A DNA stretch of 55,388 nt from CAUJIW01 sp963205175 (GTDB lineage Bacteria > Pseudomonadota > Alphaproteobacteria > Sphingomonadales > Sphingomonadaceae), in assembly GCA_041060555.1 (NCBI GenBank), contig JBEUDS010000023.1. One strand, written 5' to 3'. Made by a program: the position numbers and the translations under genes. Below the pieces are notes generated by a model. It saw nothing but the letters and a program-made list of their open reading frames with translations. It was not told the origin of the DNA and did not search any database. Shown one piece after another: positions 49,382-55,388 of this stretch (the first letter of the stretch is position 1; every line of letters starts with the position of its first letter).

Positions 49382-50152
49382 TCAGTGGCGGACACCGGCG
49401 ACCTCGCGCGCCAGCGCCAGCAGCTCGGGGGAGGTCGCCTGGCCGGAAAGCGCGAAGCCCAGCGTGCCGGTGCGCCAGTAGACCACATGTTCGCCGGCCT
49501 GCCGGCTGGTGCGCAGCGCGCCCTTGCCCAGCCACTGCACCGGCGCCACGAACAAGGCGACCGGACCGACACCCTCGACCTCGGCCGTCAGGCCGAGGCT
49601 GTACCCCTCGTCCCAGGGATAGAGCTGGACATCGCGCAGCCGCCAGTTCGCCGGCAGGGGTGGCAGGGTCAGACCGGCGACGGCCTCGATCTCGCCGATG
49701 TCCAGGCGCGGCGTTTCGAGCTGCGAGGCCATGCGCTGGCGCGCCAGCAGCGCGCGCTGGGCATCGAGCGCGTCATCGACAAAGTCGGCCTCCGCCGCGT
49801 TGGCGGACCGCGATGGCGGCAACAGCCCCATGGTGGCGGCGGCGAATGCCGACACCAGCGCCAGCACCGCGGCGGCAAGGCCGCCCGCCCGTGTCAGCGC
49901 CCGCCACGCCAGCTGCCGGCGCAGCGCCTGCTCCAGCCGCTGGGCGCTGCCGCGCAGCGGCCCGGGTGCCGTCAGCGGTGCCTGCACGCACAGGCGCAGC
50001 GCGTCGCGCATCCGCAGCATCGACATCACCGAGGCCGCCGCCTCCGGGTGCCCGGCGAGATAGTCCTCCACCTCCAGCCGGCGCGCCGCATCAAGCTGGT
50101 CGTCGACATAGGCATGGAGATCAACGTCCGTCACGGGGGCGGGATTAGTCAT
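49382..50152 (-). CDS. Membrane-anchored anti-sigma factor
   Basis: A 256-aa predicted inhibitor of the ECF sigma factor encoded directly upstream. The N-terminal cytoplasmic anti-sigma domain starts VTDVDLHAYVDDQLDAARRL (typical of this class, without a zinc His-Cys set). One membrane helix lies at about 88-112 (AVLALVSAFAAATMGLL), and the C-terminal part is extracytoplasmic. Its start overlaps the sigma gene by 8 bp. Release of the sigma factor would depend on a signal sensed by the periplasmic part. Confidence 0.85.
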   Translation of the reverse strand: MTNPAPVTDVDLHAYVDDQLDAARRLEVEDYLAGHPEAAASVMSMLRMRDALRLCVQAPLTAPGPLRGSAQRLEQALRRQLAWRALTRAGGLAAAVLALVSAFAAATMGLLPPSRSANAAEADFVDDALDAQRALLARQRMASQLETPRLDIGEIEAVAGLTLPPLPANWRLRDVQLYPWDEGYSLGLTAEVEGVGPVALFVAPVQWLGKGALRTSRQAGEHVVYWRTGTLGFALSGQATSPELLALAREVAGVRH

Positions 50153-50681
50153 GCTCACCTCTGACCAGTTTGAGGACAGGACGCGTCGGCAGCGGATCGG
50201 CGCTGTCGAGGGCGCGCAAGGCACCGCGTGCGCGCGCCAGGCGCGACATCAGCGTGCCGACGGGAATATCGAGGGTGGTCGCGGCTTCCTGGTAGCTCAG
50301 CCCCTCGATGACCACGAGATGCAGGGCCGCGCGCTGCTCGTCCGGCAGCGCCTCGAAGCCGGCCAGCAGCGCTTGCAGCCGCAGCCGGGTGTCCGCCTCC
50401 ATCGCCGGCGGCAACAACGCGGCCATGGCGCTCAGCGTGTCGTGCACGCGCGCCTCCACCGACCGCCGGCGTGCGCGGTCGATGAACAGGTTGTGGACAA
50501 TCGACAGCAGCCAGGACAGCAGCGACCGGCTGCCGTCGAAGCTGCGCCGCTTTTCATAGGCGCGCAGCAGCGCTTCCTGCGCCAGGTCGTCGGCCTCGAC
50601 ACCGCTGCGGGTGAGCACACGGGCGTAGCGCTGCACGGCGGGCAGCAGGCGCTCCACATCGAAGGGATTCTGCTTGCTCAT
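50145..50681 (-). CDS. ECF (extracytoplasmic function) RNA polymerase sigma factor
   Basis: A 178-aa sigma-70-family factor. Region 2 has ADDLAQEALLRAYEKRRSFD and LLSWLLSIVHNLFIDRARR; region 4 has ALPDEQRAALHLVVIEGLSY and the helix-turn-helix QEAATTLDIPVGTLMSRLARA. The ATG at 50681 is used as the start; the frame is open to 50726. It is the first gene of sigma, anti-sigma, GMC oxidoreductase and ExoD, all overlapping or within 25 bp. Such factors usually control their own promoter. Confidence 0.92.
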   Translation of the reverse strand: MSKQNPFDVERLLPAVQRYARVLTRSGVEADDLAQEALLRAYEKRRSFDGSRSLLSWLLSIVHNLFIDRARRRSVEARVHDTLSAMAALLPPAMEADTRLRLQALLAGFEALPDEQRAALHLVVIEGLSYQEAATTLDIPVGTLMSRLARARGALRALDSADPLPTRPVLKLVRGEHD

Positions 50682-50689
50682 GTGACGTG

Positions 50690-50715
50690 TACGAATGACG
50701 CGACGGTTTATTCCC
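50690..50715 (-). promoter_or_regulatory. Candidate ECF promoter of the sigma operon
   Basis: On the minus strand GGGAATAAA (50707-50715) is a common -35 for autoregulated ECF factors. A CGTA/CGTC-type -10 could be at 50690-50693, about 13-15 bp downstream. The resulting leader would be very short, so the exact -10 is uncertain. Confidence 0.45.
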
Positions 50716-50855
50716 GACAAAACCACCGCTCGCGCGCCGCCGCCACCCGCGCCGGTGGCGCATCATGGCACAACGCGGCGGGGCGCGGCAGGACTCCGTG
50801 CCGATGAGCGCGAGCAGGCTCGATTTATCAATGAAATGAGGCCATTGGCCCAAAG

Positions 50856-50873
50856 TGGTGCCAGAAGAGGGAC
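50856..50873 (-). repeat. Probable att copy: tRNA 3' end at the border of the right island
   Basis: Read on the minus strand, GTCCCTCTTCTGGCACCA has the form of a tRNA 3' end: T-stem half, acceptor strand and encoded CCA, most like tRNA-Leu. No 5' tRNA part precedes it. Chromosomal ECF sigma genes lie on one side and low-GC island genes on the other, which mirrors the tRNA-Gly footprint at 5397-5413. The isotype is a guess from memory. Confidence 0.5.
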
Positions 50874-51011
50874 CGTGACGTGCGGACAAGGCTTTAAATC
50901 ACAATGTTTTGTTGCCCTGATTCACTGATTCGATACCGTCAAAAATACCGTTTCGCGCTTCGCCTTGGTCCTCGATGAGGACTCAAATCGCTGTCCGCAG
51001 TGTTTCGATGC
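50874..51011. other. Short AT-richer border segment of the right island
   Basis: No gene. It contains tandem octamers CTGATTCA/CTGATTCG (50917-50932) and two ATACCGT copies 12 bp apart (50933-50939, 50945-50951). Clustered short direct repeats beside the att copy could be recombinase or excisionase sites, similar in style to the 11-bp-spaced repeats at the left island. Confidence 0.4.
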
Positions 51012-51293
51012 TCAGCGACCACCCTTATAGCTGTCGGACCGTGCCTTGGCGAGAAGGGCTTTGAGCGCATCGACCGTCACCAAGGTGCACCTGCCGATCT
51101 TGATCGTTTCCAGATCGCCCGAGGCGATTAACTCGTAGAGCTTCGACCGGCCTATTCCGGTCATCCGCACGGCATCCGGAATCCGGACGGCGAGCGGCTC
51201 TGCGCCGTTGCTCCTGGTTGCCTTGGGGCGACGATCGAACGGGAGAGCGAGCTGTTCGTCGCTGGCAGGCGACTTGGCTTCCCGGCGCTTCAT
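51012..51293 (-). CDS. AlpA/excisionase-type helix-turn-helix protein
   Basis: A 93-aa DNA-binding protein with an AlpA-like (HTH_17) motif: VRMTGIGRSKLYELIASGDL then TIKIGRCTLVTVDALKALL. Such small proteins regulate or assist excision of integrative elements, and its position next to the att-like site supports that. The N-terminus is basic. Its start overlaps the stop of the upstream gene by 4 bp. Confidence 0.85.
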   Translation of the reverse strand: MKRREAKSPASDEQLALPFDRRPKATRSNGAEPLAVRIPDAVRMTGIGRSKLYELIASGDLETIKIGRCTLVTVDALKALLAKARSDSYKGGR

Positions 51294-51598
51294 TCTCCTT
51301 GCTCCTGCGCAAGCTTGTCGAGCTGCCGCTTATGCGCTTCATGCACTTTCGCCCGGAGGGTCGCATCGGGATGGGCCAGTAGCAGGCCATCGAGAGCGCA
51401 CATGATGAAGATCAGCCGACGCTTGATGAACTCTGCGTTCTGCCTTGCCTCTTCGCGCAGCTCTTGCCCCTGGAACAGGTCTGTGACGATGGCCCCGATC
51501 CACTGGCTGCGGCTCTGCTTAGCGCGGGTGGCTTCATCCTGCACCCACGCGGCGACGTGCTTGGGCAGGTAGGTCTGGATGGAAACATTGCGTGTCAT
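51290..51598 (-). CDS. Small probable DNA-binding protein (ribbon-helix-helix-like), mobilisation-type
   Basis: A 102-aa protein starting MTRNVSIQTYLPKHVAAWVQ: a short beta strand (VSIQTYLP) followed by helices, as in ribbon-helix-helix proteins such as plasmid partition or relaxosome accessory factors. The second half (EEARQNAEFIKRRLIFIMCA) is helical. GGAG lies 5 nt before the ATG at 51598. It is coupled to the AlpA-like gene. The fold assignment is moderate. Confidence 0.65.
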   Translation of the reverse strand: MTRNVSIQTYLPKHVAAWVQDEATRAKQSRSQWIGAIVTDLFQGQELREEARQNAEFIKRRLIFIMCALDGLLLAHPDATLRAKVHEAHKRQLDKLAQEQGE

Positions 51599-51977
51599 GC
51601 TGACTCCATGTTGGTGGAGCCTGGAACACACTGCGAAAGGCAAGTATGTTCTACTTGTGTTCTTTTCCGCAGTCAAGCCCGCTGGAACTGGCGCATTTCC
51701 TCGCCTTTCGGCATGATGTGATTTGCGGGAATGCCGGAGACTGATGGCAAGTCAGATTTGACGGAGAAGCTGCCAATTTCTCAGAATCTGATCATAGCAT
51801 TGATATATTGACGTTTTTATCCGGGTTTCACCTGCGATTTGTCGCGTACGGTGTGCTCTACACTGTACCCAGCTTTGGGATCGGAAACCGGCTTAGTTTC
51901 CGGATCTTACTGCGAACCATGTGAGGGTGCAGCGTAGACTTGCAAGCTCCCGGCGCATGAGGGCATGGCATAGGCAA
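51599..51977. other. 379-bp noncoding region between the small regulators and the AIPR gene
   Basis: No gene is supported. A hairpin at 51846-51868, GTACGGTGT-GCTCT-ACACTGTAC, has 9-nt arms with one G-T pair and may be an operator or the end of the AIPR transcript. The part near 51600-51680 should contain the promoter of the ribbon-helix-helix gene (AT-rich GTATGTTCTACTTGTGTTC). Confidence 0.45.
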
Positions 51978-54056
51978 TCAAAGCGCGATCTCGGAGCCAA
52001 TCGGGCAACCTTCCGCTCGGAGCTTCCGCAGCGACTCGATGACCTTCAGGCATTGCTTTTCGGTCGGAATCTTCATCGGTACCGATGCCGCCACCCGCAA
52101 TATGCCGAGCTCGGTCGGGGAGAGGAGCTTTCGGGATTGTCCCCATGCACTCAGCTGCTCCCACAATTGCCCACCAGCTGAAACCACTACTGACTGAGCT
52201 TCAATTCCGTTGAGCAGCTTTTGGTCCTTGATGCCCGCCCGCTTTCCTTCCTTGATTCTGTCCTTCCCGATCAGTTCGCCTAGCCACGCCTCCGGCCAGT
52301 CAATCTCCAAGGCCTTGACCCTCGCCCAGCAGGCTTGCTGCTTCGCCCATTCCGTCACGTTGCTGATGCCAGTCGGCGGGGACACAAGCACTTCGTGCAC
52401 GGCTTCCGCCACCAGTGCGAGCGCCGCTCCCATTTCCTCCGAAATCCCCTGCGCTCGCCAGATGACGTCGAAGTCGACGAATTCCTCGCGTTGCTCGCAG
52501 TCATGGCTCATCTTCGCGATGGCATAGGCGACGACATTTGCCCGATAGCCTCCCTGATACCACGACTGCTCGGTGACAATCTCTTCGGTTGCCCGGAAGA
52601 TCAGCGCCTTCGCGACAGCCTGACGATAGAAATCTTCATTGAATGCGTCAGGCTGCTTCTTCCATTCAATGCCGATTGTCCCGGCGAAATGCGCGAAGTT
52701 TTTCTGGGCACCTTTGCTGACAATATCGGGATGACCGCGCCAGACGTTGAGGTACTTGGCAAGGTCGGTTTTCGATATCAGCTGCGATTTGGGATACTCC
52801 AGATCGAACTTCTTGCGCTGGGCGGGCGTCAGGAGCCCGCGGGCATCCTGATACTGTCCTCTCGCCCGTTCGTAGTACCATTTTGACTCGCGGAACGTGC
52901 CGTCCGGCGATGGCGCGAATATTCTTCGGGAGAATTCTTCGAGCCGCACATGGAAGGGATGGTTTGCAAAGAAATCTGCGGCATTCACGCGGTTCTGACT
53001 GTTGGCAAATTCCGAGATCTTCGGAACGATATCTATCGCCTTCTCCGGCGGCACGATCGAGAGCTTCATCTGGACGAAGACCTTCGAAAGATCGGCGTTC
53101 CGCCGCTTCGCCGCGTGGATCGATGCCGTAGTCTGGCCACCGTTCACGATCTGGAGATTTCGCAAACCAGTCAGCAGCAGGCCGCCTTCGGACACGCGCG
53201 TCGTTATGCCTTCGGCCGTAGCCGTGATGCCGTTGTTGTAGGCAAAGAACATGTCCGGATCGTTGTCGATAGTATTGCGGATCCCCTTGTTCACGCCCCC
53301 CCTGGCCTGGAGAAACACGCGCACGTTCTGTTCGAGCAGACGTGAACCCCAGCGGTCGTAGATCGCAGCAAGCTGGGTTCCGGGAACGACTGCCAGATAG
53401 GCTTTGTAATCTGCCTCTCCCATGTGGGCCGGCAAAAGCGGGATTGGGCCGCCGTAGTCGGCTTCGAGGTCGATGACGATCTCCTCCCGTCCGAACCCGG
53501 CTGCAGCAAAGCGGTGAAGGCGCTCTATGTCCCAAACCGAATAGGACACATGGCGTCCATCCACGTCGCCTGCTTCGCGACCGTCAACCTTGGCGCTAAG
53601 CTGTCGATTACTGACAAGGAAAAGGCGGATCTTCGAGGTCGAAGGCCATCGCGCTGCAATCAGGTCTGCAAGGCCGAATGCCGCGCTGCTCTCTTCGAGG
53701 CCGTTCCTGAACCTGGAATCCAGCGACTTGGTCAGGAAGTTCTCCAGGCGCTTGAATATTGCATTCATATCCGTCTGGGTCAGCCGCGCTAAATCCGGAG
53801 CCTGATTGAAATCCAGAATGATGAGGCTCAGGGTTCCGCCGCTCTGCGCTGGATCACCAGCGTAGCCGTCAACCCGGATTCCCCCCGTCGGCGGACAATA
53901 GGATGCCCGGTCAGCCGCGTCGAACTCGCCTGCCTCGGCCAGGTAATCGCAGAATAGCTCGAAGAATGCGTCTTCTGCATACAGGCCGTCGACGTCCGCG
54001 GATGACATGACCTCCTGAAAGAAGTCATGGTGAAATTCCTCGAGGCTAATCGTCAT
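51978..54056 (-). CDS. AIPR family protein (abortive-infection phage-resistance type)
   Basis: A 692-aa protein of the AIPR family. The core has LLEQNVRVFLQARGGVNKGI (about 240-259), FFAYNNGITATAEGI (270-284) and IVNGGQTTASIHAA (about 305-318), the family hallmarks. The N-terminal 90 residues may include a nuclease-like fold (IRVDGYAGDP then LSLIILDFNQ), but a clear E-x-K is missing. It is last in a coupled operon: its ATG overlaps the stop of the PD-(D/E)XK gene (ATGA). AIPR proteins occur with Z1 ATPases, MORC/MutL-like ATPases and DNA methylases in restriction-like defence operons, and this fits. Confidence 0.88.
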   Translation of the reverse strand: MTISLEEFHHDFFQEVMSSADVDGLYAEDAFFELFCDYLAEAGEFDAADRASYCPPTGGIRVDGYAGDPAQSGGTLSLIILDFNQAPDLARLTQTDMNAIFKRLENFLTKSLDSRFRNGLEESSAAFGLADLIAARWPSTSKIRLFLVSNRQLSAKVDGREAGDVDGRHVSYSVWDIERLHRFAAAGFGREEIVIDLEADYGGPIPLLPAHMGEADYKAYLAVVPGTQLAAIYDRWGSRLLEQNVRVFLQARGGVNKGIRNTIDNDPDMFFAYNNGITATAEGITTRVSEGGLLLTGLRNLQIVNGGQTTASIHAAKRRNADLSKVFVQMKLSIVPPEKAIDIVPKISEFANSQNRVNAADFFANHPFHVRLEEFSRRIFAPSPDGTFRESKWYYERARGQYQDARGLLTPAQRKKFDLEYPKSQLISKTDLAKYLNVWRGHPDIVSKGAQKNFAHFAGTIGIEWKKQPDAFNEDFYRQAVAKALIFRATEEIVTEQSWYQGGYRANVVAYAIAKMSHDCEQREEFVDFDVIWRAQGISEEMGAALALVAEAVHEVLVSPPTGISNVTEWAKQQACWARVKALEIDWPEAWLGELIGKDRIKEGKRAGIKDQKLLNGIEAQSVVVSAGGQLWEQLSAWGQSRKLLSPTELGILRVAASVPMKIPTEKQCLKVIESLRKLRAEGCPIGSEIAL

Positions 54057-55051
54057 TGCCCGCCACCCTTCAATATGTCGCGAACGAAGTCGTCATCGAC
54101 CCTGAATTGCTCGCACTCCACCAGTGAGAGATCATAGCGGACGCGTTCGACGCCGGAATTGAACATCGCGGGCGTGATGCGGGGAAAATCTTCCACTACG
54201 TGCAGGAACCGGTGCGGGCCGGATATCCAGCGGAATGAAGAATAGTCGTCGTCCCGGGAAAAACCTGCGGCCACGAGCTGGCCTTCGAAGCGTTCCAGAA
54301 CCGCCGGTGCTTCCGCTGCAATCCTGTCCGCGATCCGGCATGCCACATCCGTAAGGGTGAATGCGGAAGCTGCGTCCTCCGGAGCCGCGTCCAGTTCGAC
54401 GACGTACAGGAACAGGACATCGCAGCCACTGGCATCCAGCTGATGTTCGGACGAGATCGCTACGTAGGGGCGAGCCGCGCCTCGCCTTGCCTTCGCTTCG
54501 ATCGCTGTCCGGCCGCATTCGAAGTCCTTGGGCGATCCTGTCGGCCCCACCCACGCGCCTGTTGCATCCGCCGGACCGAAAAGAGGAATGAGGTAACGCT
54601 CGAGCACCAGAAGCTCGCCGATCAGACCCTTCTGCTCCTCAGCGGACAGACGGCTGTCACTGCCGCCCCGGAGCAGGTGATGCCACCGCCAGGTGCGTGC
54701 AAGGAAGGTCTCCCCTGCCTCGTTCTCCGAACGTGCTGCCGAGGCAGCCTGCACAATGTCGAGGCAGAGGCGGTGGAAAATGTCCCGATGCTGGTTGTCG
54801 GTCAGTTTGAGCGAGACCATCACGCTGCCGCCGGTCTCGGGCTCCGAAAGCGCGACTTCTATGCCCTTTAGCTTCGGCAGCTTTCCTTTCGGTGCGGAAG
54901 CAGCACTGCACTGCAGGATGAGCAGGCATTTCCTGTCGACGCTGCGTGCCCAGAAAAAGTTCCACGGATGCTTCCCGTCGACACGTTTCGCATTGATGAT
55001 TTCGGCCGATGCGGGCGGTTCGAGGCCGGTCCAGGGATCGTCAGCGATCAT
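54053..55051 (-). CDS. PD-(D/E)XK motif nuclease of the Z1/AIPR defence operon
   Basis: A 332-aa putative nuclease. Active-site residues fit PD-(D/E)XK: Glu146 in GLIGELLVLERYL, Asp176 in SPKDFECGRT and the E185-A-K187 of TAIEAKARRG. The rest is a helical N-terminal part and a C-terminal domain typical of the companion protein beside Z1 genes. It overlaps the Z1 stop by 11 bp and the AIPR start by 4 bp. Known operons of this kind also contain a cytosine methyltransferase, a Vsr-like nuclease and a MORC-type ATPase upstream, which here would be beyond the IS. Confidence 0.85.
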   Translation of the reverse strand: MIADDPWTGLEPPASAEIINAKRVDGKHPWNFFWARSVDRKCLLILQCSAASAPKGKLPKLKGIEVALSEPETGGSVMVSLKLTDNQHRDIFHRLCLDIVQAASAARSENEAGETFLARTWRWHHLLRGGSDSRLSAEEQKGLIGELLVLERYLIPLFGPADATGAWVGPTGSPKDFECGRTAIEAKARRGAARPYVAISSEHQLDASGCDVLFLYVVELDAAPEDAASAFTLTDVACRIADRIAAEAPAVLERFEGQLVAAGFSRDDDYSSFRWISGPHRFLHVVEDFPRITPAMFNSGVERVRYDLSLVECEQFRVDDDFVRDILKGGGQ

Positions 55052-55261
55052 CGTCGCCTCCCATTTCCTCCTCCTCGAGGTCCTCGCTGAAGTTCTCCCG
55101 GACCCAGGTCGTGTTCACGACATAGGTAACCTTCTTTTCTTCCAGCGCCGTAGCGGGGAAGCTGATGCTCCATGCGACAACCGGTTCTGCCTGCCGCAGA
55201 TCATCGTCCTCTTTGCCGATGGCGAGCATGTGGACAATAAGAAGGGGCCGTTCGCGCTTCG
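55041..55261 (-). pseudogene. C-terminal remnant of a Z1-domain ATPase gene, cut by the IS
   Basis: Only about the last 73 codons remain. The frame reads from the IS junction (in-frame stop TAA inside the repeat at 55263-55265) through RPLLIVHMLAIGKEDDDLR to the end EEEEMGGDDDR at 55041. Length and neighbours match the Z1 protein of Z1/PD-(D/E)XK/AIPR operons, where Z1 is the helicase-like ATPase; the identity rests mainly on operon context, since the catalytic part is missing. The IS removes the gene's 5' part, so the operon is probably disrupted unless transcribed from the IS. Confidence 0.6.
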
Positions 55262-55388
55262 GTTAGCGTCCGCGCTCGTGGTGTAATTTCCGGTGTAGGC
55301 GATGGTGTATTCCGGGGTGGGGCATGCCCCACCCCGGAATGCGGCGTCGCTGGTGGCCACCGGGTTCATCGTTATGGTGGAGTTTGCA
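55262..55388. mobile_element. End of the same multi-copy repeat (right contig end)
   Basis: Exact reverse complement of 1-127, containing the same palindrome (55309-55340). It faces outward, so the same IS end abuts both contig termini; these must be two different copies, or two contacts of one repeat node in the assembly graph. No target-site duplication can be tested because the other ends are outside the window. Confidence 0.7.

Noticed and set aside
50966..51005. GGACTCAAATCGCTGTCCGC-like stretch considered as another tRNA 3' end
   Set aside because: T-loop and acceptor pairing do not fit, and no CCA follows. The segment at 50856-50873 fits better.
55115..55369. 84-aa frame from the right IS end into the Z1 region
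   Set aside because: It is in a different frame from the Z1 remnant and is the counterpart of the IS-derived ATG at the left end.

Overview
The window looks like a chromosome fragment of a high-GC alphaproteobacterium. Rhodospirillales-like is my best guess, but no rRNA or other decisive marker is present. Pointers are the 1,599-aa NAD-dependent glutamate dehydrogenase, the yicC-gmk pair, the DUF1674 and CHCC zinc-finger small proteins shared with mitochondria, groES-groEL under a CIRCE operator, glnK-amtB behind a sigma-54 site, and a glyoxylate-shunt locus (aceA / ScfR-type regulator / aceB). One protein carries a PEP-CTERM sorting tail.

There are three blocks. (1) 1-5413 is the end of an integrated island. 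A repeat/IS end (1-127) cuts into a PHP-domain AAA ATPase gene. Then come three tightly overlapping small genes and a tyrosine integrase, and the island stops at a 17-bp copy of a tRNA-Gly 3' end (5397-5413). (2) 5414-50855 is about 45 kb of dense core chromosome. (3) 50856-55388 is the end of a second island. It begins at what looks like another tRNA 3' end (50856-50873) and carries an AlpA-like regulator, a small possibly ribbon-helix-helix protein, and an AIPR / PD-(D/E)XK / Z1 defence-type operon. Its Z1 gene is cut by the same repeat end.

The first and last 127 bp are perfect reverse complements and diverge at base 128. Exactly 127 bp is a common largest k-mer in short-read assembly, so this is probably a whole contig whose two ends both ran into copies of one multi-copy insertion sequence. 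It need not be a biological terminal repeat of a 55-kb element.

Core chromosome in order: a secreted ankyrin-type protein; yicC-gmk-degP; a receiver-domain protein; a MarR regulator; a PAS protein and NAD-GDH; amtB and glnK (ammonium sensing and uptake, convergent with GDH across a bidirectional terminator); a five-gene minus-strand run (VOC, CHCC zinc finger, TldD, GNAT, patatin); an ABC ATPase overlapping nadB; an SDR; a DUF1674 protein; a PEP-CTERM trypsin-like protease; acs; an EamA transporter; a Rieske protein; an alpha/beta hydrolase; an RraA-like protein; aceA; the ScfR regulator; aceB; DinB; an LplT-like MFS transporter; a DUF4870 protein; two M16 peptidases; groEL-groES; pirin; and an ECF sigma / anti-sigma / GMC oxidoreductase / ExoD operon.

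Two themes stand out. Acetate use (acs, aceA, aceB, ScfR) and nitrogen (glnK, amtB, GDH) are each clustered with visible regulatory sites. Both flanking islands look like tRNA-integrated accessory elements carrying nuclease or ATPase systems of defence type, each interrupted by the same IS.
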